A DNA stretch of 64,000 nucleotides from an uncultured Eubacteriales bacterium (GTDB lineage Bacteria > Bacillota > Clostridia > UBA1381 > UMGS1253). Location: the NCBI GenBank assembly GCA_902492065.1, contig CABUKE010000002.1:62001-126000 (forward strand), given 5' to 3'. Shown here one piece after another: positions 1 to 8,664 of the stretch (its first letter is position 1; each line of letters starts with the position of its first letter). The notes below the pieces were generated by a model that saw only the letters and a list, made by a program, of their open reading frames with translations, was not told the origin of the DNA and made no database searches. The position numbers and the translations under genes were made by a program.

Positions 1-2222
1 ACAATCAAGACATTGAGTGCGTTTACGCAGAAACGCTTTCCAATATTACAAAAGGCCAAACCGTTGTTACGACGGGAAGCCTGTCGAGCGGGTTCGAGTA
101 CCCGCTCATTGGGTTCGTTCTTGTCAGCGACCGGGAGATTTTCTTAGAGCGGCGCGCAAAGAGCCGCCGCGCGCAGCAGGACAAGAGCGCGGCGAAAATC
201 CGCTCCTTTACGGATATTTCGCCGGGCGACTATGTCGTACATCAGACGCATGGTATCGGGCGTTATGAAGGGATTCAGAAACTGAGTGTCGACAAGGTAA
301 CAAAGGACTACTTAAAAATCGCTTATCAGGGGACGGATTGCCTGTATGTGCCGGTCGACCAGCTTGACTTGCTGTATAAATACATCGGCGGCACGGACCG
401 GGCGGTGCATGTGAACAAGCTCGGCGGTGCGGACTGGAACAAGACGAAGGAGCGCGTCAAAAAATCGACGGCCGACCTTGCCGAACACCTCATCAAGCTA
501 TATGCCGAGCGCGAGCAGACGAAGGGATATGCCTTCTCGCCGGATACGCCGTGGCAGCGCGAGTTTGAGGACAGTTTTGGCTATGTTGAAACGCCTGACC
601 AGATGCGTTCCATTGAAGAAGTGAAGCAGGACATGGAGTCGCAGCGGCCCATGGACCGCCTGCTGTGCGGGGACGTTGGCTATGGAAAGACCGAGGTTGC
701 CATGCGAGCGGCGTTTAAAGCTGTGATGGACTCGAAGCAGGTGGCCTATCTCGTGCCGACGACGATTCTCGCCATGCAGCACTACAACAACTTTGCCCAG
801 CGTATGCACGATTTCCCCATCCGGGTAGAAATGCTGTCGCGCTTCCGGACGGCGGCCCAGCAGAAGGAAACGCTCGAGCGGCTCAAGACCGGGGAAACGG
901 ACATTGTAATTGGAACGCACCGACTGTTGTCTAAGGATTTGAAGTTTAAGGACCTTGGGTTGCTGATTGTCGACGAGGAGCAGCGGTTCGGCGTGGCGCA
1001 CAAGGAGGCGCTCAAGGAAATCCGCAAGAATGTCGATGTGCTCACGCTTACGGCTACGCCGATTCCGCGCACGCTGCACATGGCTATGGTGAACATCCGT
1101 GATATGAGCGTCATCACGCAGCCTCCGGAGAACCGTTATCCAGTGCAGACGTACGTTATGGAACAAAACGACGACATTTTGGCCGACGCAATCAAAAAGG
1201 AAATTGGGCGCGGGGGGCAGGTGTATTATCTTTATAACCGCGTATCCGGTATCCAGGGCGTTGCGCGGCGCATTCAGGCGCTTGTGCCGGAGGCACGCGT
1301 CGGCGTCGGGCACGGGAAGATGAAGGAAGAAGAGCTTGAAAACGTAATGATGGATTTGATGGACGGCGAAATCAACGTACTCGTCTGCACGACCATCATT
1401 GAAACGGGACTTGACGTGCCGAACGTCAATACAATCATCATTGAAAATGCGGATAAAATGGGGCTTGCCCAGCTCTACCAACTTCGCGGGCGCGTTGGAC
1501 GGTCAAACAGAATGGCTTACGCATACCTGACCTATCGCCGCGACCGGATGATGACCGACGTGGCGCAGAAACGTCTGAGTGCAATCCGCGAGTTTACGGA
1601 GTTTGGCTCCGGCTTTAAAATTGCCCTGCGTGACTTGGAAATACGCGGCGCGGGCAACCTGCTCGGCGCGCAGCAGCACGGGCATATGGATGCCGTCGGC
1701 TACGACATGTATTGCAAGCTGCTCAAAGAAAGCGTCGACGAGCTGCGCGGCGAGCATACGGAGGAGGAAATCGGCACAACGGTCGAGCTGCGCGTTGATG
1801 CACATATACCGGAAAGCTATATCCGCAACCAAAACCAGCGAATTGATATTTACAAAAAAATTGCCTCCATTACATCATTGCAAGATAGCTATGACGTGGA
1901 GGAAGAAATCGAAGACCGGTTCGGCACGGTGCCGCCGACGGTGCGTAATGTTATTGACATTGCACTTATTAAGGCGGATGCGCACTCGCTTGGTATCACA
2001 GAAGTCACGCAGAATGATAAAGGCGTTATGTTTGTGTTTGAGGCAAAACGAGTTGACATGAAGGCGGTATCGGGAATCATAGCCAAATGTAAGGGCAAGG
2101 CACTTTTCTCCGCCGGGGAGCGGCCCTATTTGATGATTCGGGAGACAGCAGAATCACAAAAAGATACGCTGGCTAATATTAAATTTTTGTTACAATCTAT
2201 GAAAGAATTGCAGTCTGCGTAA
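1..2222 (+). CDS. mfd: Transcription-repair coupling factor Mfd, 3' part
   Basis: The frame is open from base 3, so the N-terminal third of the gene lies outside the window. Mfd is a cytoplasmic ATP-driven translocase that removes stalled RNA polymerase and recruits UvrA to the lesion. The fragment begins before the CarD-like polymerase-interacting module, recognisable by GDYVVHQTHGIGRYEG near bases 225-275. Next comes the superfamily 2 helicase core: Walker A GDVGYGKTE, the DEEQ box, TATPIPRTL and the motif VI stretch GRVGRSNR. The TRCF C-terminal domain closes the protein. No frameshift is visible. The promoter of the following foldase gene lies inside the last codons of mfd. The identity is secure; only the missing 5' end is uncertain. 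Confidence 0.97.
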   Translation, partial: NQDIECVYAETLSNITKGQTVVTTGSLSSGFEYPLIGFVLVSDREIFLERRAKSRRAQQDKSAAKIRSFTDISPGDYVVHQTHGIGRYEGIQKLSVDKVTKDYLKIAYQGTDCLYVPVDQLDLLYKYIGGTDRAVHVNKLGGADWNKTKERVKKSTADLAEHLIKLYAEREQTKGYAFSPDTPWQREFEDSFGYVETPDQMRSIEEVKQDMESQRPMDRLLCGDVGYGKTEVAMRAAFKAVMDSKQVAYLVPTTILAMQHYNNFAQRMHDFPIRVEMLSRFRTAAQQKETLERLKTGETDIVIGTHRLLSKDLKFKDLGLLIVDEEQRFGVAHKEALKEIRKNVDVLTLTATPIPRTLHMAMVNIRDMSVITQPPENRYPVQTYVMEQNDDILADAIKKEIGRGGQVYYLYNRVSGIQGVARRIQALVPEARVGVGHGKMKEEELENVMMDLMDGEINVLVCTTIIETGLDVPNVNTIIIENADKMGLAQLYQLRGRVGRSNRMAYAYLTYRRDRMMTDVAQKRLSAIREFTEFGSGFKIALRDLEIRGAGNLLGAQQHGHMDAVGYDMYCKLLKESVDELRGEHTEEEIGTTVELRVDAHIPESYIRNQNQRIDIYKKIASITSLQDSYDVEEEIEDRFGTVPPTVRNVIDIALIKADAHSLGITEVTQNDKGVMFVFEAKRVDMKAVSGIIAKCKGKALFSAGERPYLMIRETAESQKDTLANIKFLLQSMKELQSA

Positions 2223-2236
2223 AAATTTGTTATACT
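2208..2236 (+). promoter_or_regulatory. Sigma-A promoter for the PrsA-like gene
   Basis: TTGCAG and TATACT are separated by exactly 17 bases. The site spans the last codons and stop of mfd and points at the foldase gene, so that gene can be transcribed separately from mfd. Confidence 0.65.
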
Positions 2237-2313
2237 ATAAGTGTTTTTTACATTGGAATTTCCTGTTTTACTGTTTTTGACAATAGCAGGAAAAGAATAA
2301 GGAGTTGGGGTTT

Positions 2314-3354
2314 GTGAAAGGAAAAAAAGTAATTGCGTTGGTTTGCGCAGCTGTTCTCTGCATTGGCATGTTTGCCGGCTGTTCCATGGAGAATACGCAG
2401 GAGGCGTTGACTGTCAATGGCGAAGCTGTTACACGCGGAGAGTTTACGTTCTTTTTGGAAAACATGAAGGCGCTGATTGCGCAGGAATCGAACTTGGACA
2501 TAACGGATGAGAGCTCATGGGAAACGGCGGAAATTGACAACAAAAAGGCGATTGACGTTGCAAAGGATAAGGCAGTCGAGGATGTCGTTTCGCTGATGGT
2601 ACAGGTACAGAAGGCAAAGGAAGCGGGAATCACGCTTACCGATGACGATAAAAAAGAGATTGGAAAGCAAAAAAACACATTTATCCAGCAGTATGGCGGG
2701 GAAAACAGCTTTAATGAACAGCTGAAGGCATGGCAGATATCTTCGGATACATTTGATAAAATTTTGCAGGATTATAAATATGCGTCCAAGCTGCAGGAAA
2801 AGTATATGGCAGAGGACGAGAAAATCAACAATATTACGGATGAAGAAATCCAGGCTAAGTACGACTCTGAGCACGAGGCAGCACTGCGGGAGCAGATTTT
2901 TGCCAAGCATATTCTGATTATGCCAAAAGAGGCGACGGACACACAAGAAGCCGTAACGGACGAACAGGCAAAGGCAAAGGCGCAGGAGATTCTTGATCGA
3001 ATTAACGCCGGAGAGGACTTTGATACATTGATGCGGGAATACTCAGAAGATAACGAGTCGTCGTTTGAGGGATACAGCTTTACGCACAATGACGGTCAGT
3101 TTGTTCAGGAGTTTGACGACGCGGCATATGCGTTGGGGATCAATGAGGTCAGCGGGCTTGTAAAATCAGAATTTGGATACCATATCATTAAACGTCTGCC
3201 GCTTGAGAATGACGAGTTTCCGGCACTTGATACTGTGCGCGATACGGTAATCGAAATTATCAAAAGCGAGCGGTATCAAACGATGGTTACGGAGGAATGG
3301 GTTCCGGCTGCAACTGTTGTCAAGCAGGAAGAAGTATTTAACAGTATTAAATAG
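2314..3354 (+). CDS. PrsA/SurA-like parvulin peptidyl-prolyl isomerase lipoprotein
   Basis: This is an extracytoplasmic foldase that is predicted to catalyse prolyl isomerisation in exported proteins. The N-terminus is a lipoprotein signal: basic residues, a hydrophobic stretch and the lipobox FAGC, so it should be anchored to the outer face of the membrane. The middle resembles a SurA/PrsA chaperone domain. A parvulin domain follows near residues 195-310, with AKHILI, then GYSFTHNDGQFV and the closing FGYHIIKRL. I chose GTG at 2314 because AAGGAG at 2298-2303 is well spaced from it, while the in-frame TTG at 2305 is too close. PrsA-type proteins next to mfd are common in Firmicutes. The client proteins cannot be read from sequence. 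Confidence 0.88.
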   Translation: MKGKKVIALVCAAVLCIGMFAGCSMENTQEALTVNGEAVTRGEFTFFLENMKALIAQESNLDITDESSWETAEIDNKKAIDVAKDKAVEDVVSLMVQVQKAKEAGITLTDDDKKEIGKQKNTFIQQYGGENSFNEQLKAWQISSDTFDKILQDYKYASKLQEKYMAEDEKINNITDEEIQAKYDSEHEAALREQIFAKHILIMPKEATDTQEAVTDEQAKAKAQEILDRINAGEDFDTLMREYSEDNESSFEGYSFTHNDGQFVQEFDDAAYALGINEVSGLVKSEFGYHIIKRLPLENDEFPALDTVRDTVIEIIKSERYQTMVTEEWVPAATVVKQEEVFNSIK

Positions 3355-3380
3355 TTTGGCTTCAAATCGGGGGATACAAG

Positions 3381-4016
3381 ATGAGAGAAGAGGAGAAAAT
3401 TTTTGCAGGGGTGCTGTTTTCGCCCGGTAATCCGGAGCTGAAGCAGATAAAGCTCCGTTCGCATAATTTATGCAGCGAGTACAACCGCACATTTGAGGAT
3501 GAAACGGAAAAGCGGAATGAACTGGTACAACAGATTTTTGGTTCTTTCGGCGAAGCTGGCTTCATACAGGGGCCGATGTATATTCACTACGGTGTGCATA
3601 CAAAAATCGGCGACCGTTTTTTCGGCAATTTTAACCTGACGATTCAGGACGACGCGCCGGTTACGATTGGTTCGGATTGCAATTTCGGACCAAATGTAAC
3701 GATAGTCACGCCTATTCATCCCATGCTTCCCGATGAGCGCAGGATGATTTTGGATAAAGACCGCATTGAGCGGCATATGTGCTATGCAAAGCCTGTGAGC
3801 ATCGGAAACGACTGCTGGTTCGGCGCAAATGTTGTCGTTTGCCCGGGTGTGACAATTGGGGATAACTGCGTGATTGGAGCAGGCAGTGTTGTTGTGAAAG
3901 ATATTCCGGCGAACAGCTTTGCGGCGGGGAACCCGTGCCGTGTGATACGTACAATTACGGAAGCAGACAGCATGAAGTATAAGCCTGAGATTTTGAGCGA
4001 TAATATCATAGAATAA
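3381..4016 (+). CDS. Hexapeptide-repeat sugar O-acetyltransferase (maltose/galactoside acetyltransferase family)
   Basis: The protein is a cytoplasmic left-handed beta-helix acetyltransferase that is likely to use acetyl-CoA to acetylate a sugar hydroxyl. The N-terminal mac-type segment is followed by hexapeptide repeats such as IGSDCNFGPNVTIVTP and the closing VIGAGSVVVKDIPANSFAAGNPCRVI. The catalytic-type His lies in the THPIHP-like segment TPIHPML. At 211 residues it is slightly longer than the usual 185-200, because of extra N-terminal residues. It has its own SD (GGGGGA) and ends just before a bidirectional terminator. The acceptor sugar is not determinable from sequence. Confidence 0.85.
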   Translation: MREEEKIFAGVLFSPGNPELKQIKLRSHNLCSEYNRTFEDETEKRNELVQQIFGSFGEAGFIQGPMYIHYGVHTKIGDRFFGNFNLTIQDDAPVTIGSDCNFGPNVTIVTPIHPMLPDERRMILDKDRIERHMCYAKPVSIGNDCWFGANVVVCPGVTIGDNCVIGAGSVVVKDIPANSFAAGNPCRVIRTITEADSMKYKPEILSDNIIE

Positions 4017-4018
4017 CA

Positions 4019-4047
4019 AAAAGCGCCATACATTGTATGGCGCTTTT
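4019..4047. terminator. Bidirectional intrinsic terminator
   Basis: A 13-bp stem AAAAGCGCCATAC/GTATGGCGCTTTT with a 3-base loop carries U-tracts on both strands. It separates the convergent sugar acetyltransferase and GNAT genes. Confidence 0.9.
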
Positions 4048-4059
4048 TATATCCAAAGT

Positions 4060-4503
4060 TTATATATCCTTCGTCATTTGCAGATAGTCGAGCAGGGAAT
4101 AGCCCAGACGTTCATAGAGCTTAATCGCGCCTGCGTTACCGCGCGTAACCTCTAAGCGGAACCGCTTTGCCGTATCTTTGTAGGCGTCATGTACAAAGCC
4201 GAGCAACTTGGAGCCGATCCCCTGCCCGCGGTAGTCGTCCGGTACAAAAAGTTCCTCTACCAATACGACCAGGCCGCCGACCTCGTTGGAATAGGTAAAG
4301 GACAGCAGGGCATAACCCTTGATAATATCCTCCTCTTCGCAGACATAACAGGTTGTATACGGGTCATCCCCAATACAGCGCGCAAAGGTAATGGCGTAAT
4401 TCTCTTCCGGCACGGCATGTAAGACCGCGCTGGAATGGTAAAAGCGGTCAAGTAAATCAAAAAACTGTTCACGGTCCTGAAGTTGCAGTTTACGAATCGT
4501 CAT
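4060..4503 (-). CDS. GNAT-family N-acetyltransferase
   Basis: This small cytoplasmic acetyltransferase has the GNAT signature. The acetyl-CoA loop RGQGIGSKLL lies near residues 95-104, and the late segment NAGAIKLYERLGY has the typical form. The start at 4503 is chosen because AAAGGAG lies 9 bases upstream; the in-frame ATG at 4509 is only 3 bases from it. The protein is about 147 residues, normal for the family. It is followed closely by nothing on the same strand except a shared terminator. Upstream on the same strand lies the SLH-M15 gene, 24 bases away, so the two may be cotranscribed. The substrate is unknown. Confidence 0.85.
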   Translation of the reverse strand: MTIRKLQLQDREQFFDLLDRFYHSSAVLHAVPEENYAITFARCIGDDPYTTCYVCEEEDIIKGYALLSFTYSNEVGGLVVLVEELFVPDDYRGQGIGSKLLGFVHDAYKDTAKRFRLEVTRGNAGAIKLYERLGYSLLDYLQMTKDI

Positions 4504-4527
4504 AGGCATGCACTCCTTTATACAGTA

Positions 4528-5997
4528 TTATAGTTCGAGATAGCTGAAATGCATATAATCCTTTGGGTTGCTCCACTCGTCACCGCCCCACACAAAGCCA
4601 TACTTGGAAAAGATGCTGATGACTTCGCTGTCGGGCGCAATCGAATAAATATTTTCATGCGGGAGCCAAAAACTTCCGATATAGCTACCATCTTTGTACA
4701 GGCAGTAGTTTTCATTGCTGTTGATGTCAATTGCCGTCCCGTAATTATGGTGGGAATACCGTCCGGACGACATGGTATCACGCCACGCGTATGCACCCAC
4801 GTCCTTGATGGGGAACTGCTCTTTTCCATTAAAAATCTCTTCAAAAGCAGCCTTTGTAATGCCGGCAATACTTTTATGCACGGTCAGCCATGCGGTAGAA
4901 GCATATTTTTCCCCGTTTTGGCCCACACGCCAAACATTGACCTCAATCTCCTGCATGACGCTGTCTGCCGCCTCTTTTGAGTCAATCGCCGCATTGCCAA
5001 AGACGAGCAGTTCCTTTTCCTCCAGCGTATAGACCGGCTCCACATAGGCGGAAATTGTCATAGGGGCGCCGCTGTCCGGTGTGATGAGAATCTTGTATCT
5101 CTTTCCTATTCTTATGCTTTCAAATGAAAAACTATTCGTATTACTTGTGATTGTTTTTACATAGACATCCTTATCGGAATACCAGAAATTCGATGAGTCA
5201 AGATAAACGTCAATCTGATAGGTCGACGCGTTCGCTGCGGCTGGAAACGCAATATTCAGCGTACGGTCCTGATAGGAGATCAGGCTTCCGTCCCCGCTGA
5301 CGGTTGCGTTCAGGTTTTCATAGTCTGCGTCTGCACTGCCGAGCGGCCCTTTGCAGTTGGCTTTCTGCTCTTCCGTTGCAAAAGTGTCAAAGCAGCGATA
5401 GATAATAACAATAGCCTGTTCGCGCGTTGTCTGTGCATTGGGCCATAATTCATGGTCGCTGATACCTTTGATCAGGTCATGTTTCAGACTGAATACAACG
5501 GCGTTGATCGCCCAGCTTTTCACACCGTCCGTGTCATCATAGGGGGCAAGCTCATCGACTGCATCCTGCCCGGAAACCGACGTATCAACCCCGCACGCAG
5601 CGAGCAGGCGCGTAATAATGCTTGCCATTTCCTGCCGTGTGATGGCGTCGCCCGGGGCAAAGGTTCCGTCCCCGCGCCCGGTAATCAGCCCGAGGTCAGC
5701 TGCATAGAGCACATAGATATCATCTGTATCGGAAAAGTGTGACTGTGCCGACTGCGGAACTGTTGTTCCCATCATTGCATTGTAGAGCGTGACGGCATAG
5801 TGGCTGAACTCCTGCCGCGTAATCGGCTGTGTATAGGACTTGTCCTGCGTGTCCTTTGGAATTATATTATATGTGTTCGCCATTGCGATAATCGGCTGCG
5901 CCCAGCTGCTTGGCGTATAGGTCTGCGCCGCTGCGTTAACCGTACCAACAGCCAGCACCGCACAGGCACATATGGCAGCAATTGGTTTTTTTATCAT
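4528..5997 (-). CDS. SLH-domain protein with C-terminal M15 (VanY-like) D,D-carboxypeptidase
   Basis: The protein is exported and predicted to be cell-wall bound, with peptidoglycan-trimming activity. A Sec signal peptide covers about residues 1-24. Three S-layer-homology repeats follow (about 27-75, 85-140 and 150-205), with the marks YAADLGLITG-GDGTFAPGDAITRQE and LWPNAQTTREQ. A beta-rich fibronectin-like linker covers about 225-325. The C-terminal M15 domain (about 365-489) has the zinc and catalytic motifs H417-N-Y-G-T-A-I-D424, E474-W and D480-Y-M-H483. All ligands needed for a D-Ala-D-Ala carboxypeptidase are present. SLH domains bind pyruvylated wall polymer in the known cases. The substrate specificity is an inference. 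Confidence 0.88.
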   Translation of the reverse strand: MIKKPIAAICACAVLAVGTVNAAAQTYTPSSWAQPIIAMANTYNIIPKDTQDKSYTQPITRQEFSHYAVTLYNAMMGTTVPQSAQSHFSDTDDIYVLYAADLGLITGRGDGTFAPGDAITRQEMASIITRLLAACGVDTSVSGQDAVDELAPYDDTDGVKSWAINAVVFSLKHDLIKGISDHELWPNAQTTREQAIVIIYRCFDTFATEEQKANCKGPLGSADADYENLNATVSGDGSLISYQDRTLNIAFPAAANASTYQIDVYLDSSNFWYSDKDVYVKTITSNTNSFSFESIRIGKRYKILITPDSGAPMTISAYVEPVYTLEEKELLVFGNAAIDSKEAADSVMQEIEVNVWRVGQNGEKYASTAWLTVHKSIAGITKAAFEEIFNGKEQFPIKDVGAYAWRDTMSSGRYSHHNYGTAIDINSNENYCLYKDGSYIGSFWLPHENIYSIAPDSEVISIFSKYGFVWGGDEWSNPKDYMHFSYLEL

Positions 5998-6019
5998 ACA
6001 GTTAGCCTCCTCTTATAGC

Positions 6020-6048
6020 AGTATAGCACAAATCCGGGAGGGTGTCAC
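6020..6048 (-). promoter_or_regulatory. Promoter for the SLH-M15 gene
   Basis: On the minus strand, GTGACA and TATACT are 17 bases apart, and TGTGC precedes the -10 box. The site lies 23-51 bases upstream of the start codon. Confidence 0.7.
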
Positions 6049-6141
6049 CGTTTGTAACCGTAATTTAATATTATATGTTTTTTCCTGTCGATTTATGTAT
6101 AAGGAGCGGGAGATAGGGGATAAAATTCACAATTTATTTTG

Positions 6142-6170
6142 TTGCGTATGCGCAGTGGCTGTGCTATAAT
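6142..6170 (+). promoter_or_regulatory. Promoter for yqhQ-prmC
   Basis: TTGCGT and TATAAT are 17 bases apart, with an extended -10 (TGTGC immediately before TATAAT). It lies about 50 bases upstream of the TTG start of yqhQ. Confidence 0.8.
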
Positions 6171-6220
6171 ATACCCATAATAAGAAGAATGAACAGGGCG
6201 CAGGCCCGGGAGGAAATCAA

Positions 6221-7225
6221 TTGAGCGAAAAGAAGCAACATATCACATCTATTGGCGGACAGGCCGTTTTAGAGGGCGTTATGATGCGCGGCCCGTCAAA
6301 GTCCGCTATTGCCGTGCGCAAGAGCGACGGTGACATTGACGTAGAAGTAAAAAACAACAGCTCGCTGGTGGCGAAGCTGAAGCTGGCGAAAATTCCGATT
6401 GTACGCGGCTGCGTGGCATTTTTTGACAGCCTGATTGTCGGCGTAAGTGCGACCATGCATTCGGCGGAGTTTATCGACTTGGAGCCGGAGGAGGATGAAA
6501 AGCCCTCCAAATTTGACGAGTTTATTGAGCGGCATTTTGGTGATAAAATGCTCACGATTGTCATGTGGGTGTCCGTGTGCCTTTCTCTTGTGATTGGGAT
6601 TGGGCTTTTTATGCTTTTGCCGACGGTGATTGCGGGCGGGCTCAAAAGCCTGTTTGTCAACGAAACATTTATCCAATTCCCGCAGGCATTTGTTGACGCC
6701 GTATCCCCGGTTATGACGAATCATATTGTGCTGAACCTTATCGAGTCAGTTACCAGAATTGCAATTTTTATTCTTTATATGGTACTTGTGTCCCAGATGA
6801 AAGACATGCAGCGGGTCTTTGAATACCATGGGGCAGAGCATAAGTCTATTGCCTGCTACGAGGCGGGAGCAGAGCTTACGCCGGAGAATGCAAAGACCTT
6901 TACTCGGTTTCACCCGCGCTGCGGGACAAGCTTTCTCCTGATTGTTATGGTAATCAGTATTTTGTTCTTTTCGTTCCTGACATGGGACAATGTATGGATG
7001 CGGATGGGACTGCGCCTGCTGTTGCTGCCGGTTGTGGCGGGGTTATCGTATGAGATTATTAAATTTGCAGGCCGGAGCAAGTCGAAGTGCGTCGCATGGC
7101 TGACAAAGCCGGGGCTTTGGCTCCAGCGGCTCACTACGCGTGAGCCGGACGAGTCGCAGCTTGAGGTGGCGATTGCGTCGCTTAAGGCGGTCCTGCCGAC
7201 AGAAGGGGAAGACGACCGATGGTGA
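6221..7225 (+). CDS. yqhQ: DUF1385 (YqhQ-like) membrane protein
   Basis: This conserved Firmicutes membrane protein has no established biochemical activity. The N-terminus has the family opening IGGQAVLEGVMMRGP. Several hydrophobic helices follow at about residues 105-135, 165-190 and 230-270. The segment EYHGAEHKSIACYE and the HPRCGTSFL motif are typical of DUF1385. The start is TTG, with GGGAGG 7 bases upstream. The last 7 bases overlap the start of prmC, which implies translational coupling. In many Clostridia yqhQ-prmC is followed by prfA; here prfA is absent from the spot. Confidence 0.9.
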   Translation: MSEKKQHITSIGGQAVLEGVMMRGPSKSAIAVRKSDGDIDVEVKNNSSLVAKLKLAKIPIVRGCVAFFDSLIVGVSATMHSAEFIDLEPEEDEKPSKFDEFIERHFGDKMLTIVMWVSVCLSLVIGIGLFMLLPTVIAGGLKSLFVNETFIQFPQAFVDAVSPVMTNHIVLNLIESVTRIAIFILYMVLVSQMKDMQRVFEYHGAEHKSIACYEAGAELTPENAKTFTRFHPRCGTSFLLIVMVISILFFSFLTWDNVWMRMGLRLLLLPVVAGLSYEIIKFAGRSKSKCVAWLTKPGLWLQRLTTREPDESQLEVAIASLKAVLPTEGEDDRW

Positions 7226-8061
7226 TTCGGGACGCGCTTGACGAGGCGGCGCACAGTTTGAAAGAAAAGGGAAATTCGACGCCGCGGCTGGATGCCGCGG
7301 TGCTTTTGTGCTATGTGCTGGGGAAAGACCGGGGCTATCTGGTTACGCATGACCGGGAAAGGCTTACTCCTGCTGAGGAAGCGAAGTATCAGGAGTTGGT
7401 TGGAGAACGGGCGCAGGGAAGGCCGGTTGCGTACCTGACCGGCGATAAGGAATTTATGTCGCTTTCGTTTGCGGTAAATGAGCATGTATTAATTCCCCGC
7501 GCCGATACGGAAACTTTGGTAGAGGCTGTGCTGGAAGAAAACAAGACCGAGGCGCCGCAGATTGCCGATTTGTGCTGCGGCAGTGGATGCATTGGCGTTT
7601 CGCTTGCATATTATATTCCCGGCGCACAGGTAACGATGGTTGACATCAGCGAAAATGCGATACAGACGGCGGAGAAAAATGCGCTACGGCATGGCGTTGC
7701 CTCCCGGTGCCGATTTGTCTGTACTGATTTGCTTAGTGGTCCGGTTGCGGGGGAGTACGATATTGTCGTTTCCAACCCGCCGTATATCGAAACGGCGGAA
7801 ATCGCCGCGCTTGAGCGGGATGTGACAGAGTATGAGCCGAGGCTTGCGCTCGATGGCGGGGCGGACGGGCTTGTTTTTTACCGCAGGCTGGCGCAGATTG
7901 TACCCGCTATGCTGAGGCCGGGCGGTTTGTTCGCGATGGAGGTAGGACATACGCAGGCGGAAGCTGTGATGGGGCTTTTTGCCGCAGATTTTCACGACCG
8001 GAAAGCCGTGTGTGACCTCGCGGGAATCCGGCGCGTCGTTATGGGACGCAGAAACGGATAA
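7219..8061 (+). CDS. prmC: Peptide chain release factor N5-glutamine methyltransferase PrmC/HemK
   Basis: PrmC methylates the Gln of the GGQ motif in release factors RF1 and RF2, using S-adenosylmethionine. The helical N-terminal domain contains YLTGDKEFM and the PRADTE segment that joins the domains. The class I methyltransferase core has the SAM loop DLCCGSGCIG. The catalytic NPPY appears in VVSNPPYIETAEI. The length of 280 residues is normal. The start overlaps yqhQ, and an AGAAGGGGA SD lies 9 bases upstream. The release factor gene itself is not adjacent, unlike in many relatives. Confidence 0.94.
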   Translation: MVIRDALDEAAHSLKEKGNSTPRLDAAVLLCYVLGKDRGYLVTHDRERLTPAEEAKYQELVGERAQGRPVAYLTGDKEFMSLSFAVNEHVLIPRADTETLVEAVLEENKTEAPQIADLCCGSGCIGVSLAYYIPGAQVTMVDISENAIQTAEKNALRHGVASRCRFVCTDLLSGPVAGEYDIVVSNPPYIETAEIAALERDVTEYEPRLALDGGADGLVFYRRLAQIVPAMLRPGGLFAMEVGHTQAEAVMGLFAADFHDRKAVCDLAGIRRVVMGRRNG

Positions 8062-8084
8062 AACTTGAGCTTCAAGGAGAAACT

Positions 8085-8600
8085 ATGGTAATACGAACTG
8101 TAAAACAAGAAGACTATGATACAATTTATCATTTCGTAAAGACGGCGTTTGAAACCGCGCAGGTGAAGGACGGGACAGAGCAGGATTTCGTGCTTCGGCT
8201 TCGGGCAGGGAATACGTATTTGCCGGATTTGGAGTTTGTGGCGGAAGAAAACGGCGAATTAATTGGACACATTATGCTGACAAAACAGGCCGTAGAATGC
8301 GGGGACGGTACGATATATACAGGCGTACTGGTTGCGCCGCTTTCGGTTGCACTGGAACACCGGAACCAAGGAATTGGCGGAAAACTGATGCGATATGCGT
8401 GTGAAAAGGCGGCCGGCGCCGGGTATACGGCAGCATTTCTCGTGGGAAACCCACAGTATTACGGCCGGTTTGGCTTCCGGAAGACGACGGATTTTGGAAT
8501 CCGGAACAACTCGGACATTCCGGATAAATTTGTTCAGGCATGTGAACTTGTACCGGATGTGCTGCGCGGCATAGAGGGAAGTATCACGATTACGGAATAA
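8085..8600 (+). CDS. GNAT-family N-acetyltransferase (YhbS-like)
   Basis: The protein has 171 residues with the GNAT acetyl-CoA binding loop HRNQGIGGKLM in the centre and the segment GNPQYYGRFGF in the last third. This pattern is typical of COG3153 (YhbS-like) enzymes. A good SD (AAGGAG) precedes the ATG. It follows prmC by 23 bases and ends at a strong terminator, so it is probably the last gene of the yqhQ operon. The substrate is unknown. Confidence 0.87.
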   Translation: MVIRTVKQEDYDTIYHFVKTAFETAQVKDGTEQDFVLRLRAGNTYLPDLEFVAEENGELIGHIMLTKQAVECGDGTIYTGVLVAPLSVALEHRNQGIGGKLMRYACEKAAGAGYTAAFLVGNPQYYGRFGFRKTTDFGIRNNSDIPDKFVQACELVPDVLRGIEGSITITE

Positions 8601-8611
8601 AAAAACAAGAA

Positions 8612-8640
8612 AAAAGCTGTATCATAACGATACAGCTTTT
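8612..8640. terminator. Intrinsic terminator between convergent genes
   Basis: A 12-bp stem AAAAGCTGTATC/GATACAGCTTTT with loop ATAAC is flanked by A- and T-runs on both sides. It can serve the GNAT gene and the corrinoid protein gene. Confidence 0.88.
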
Positions 8641-8664
8641 ACTTTTGCGTTATTTGTATATGAA

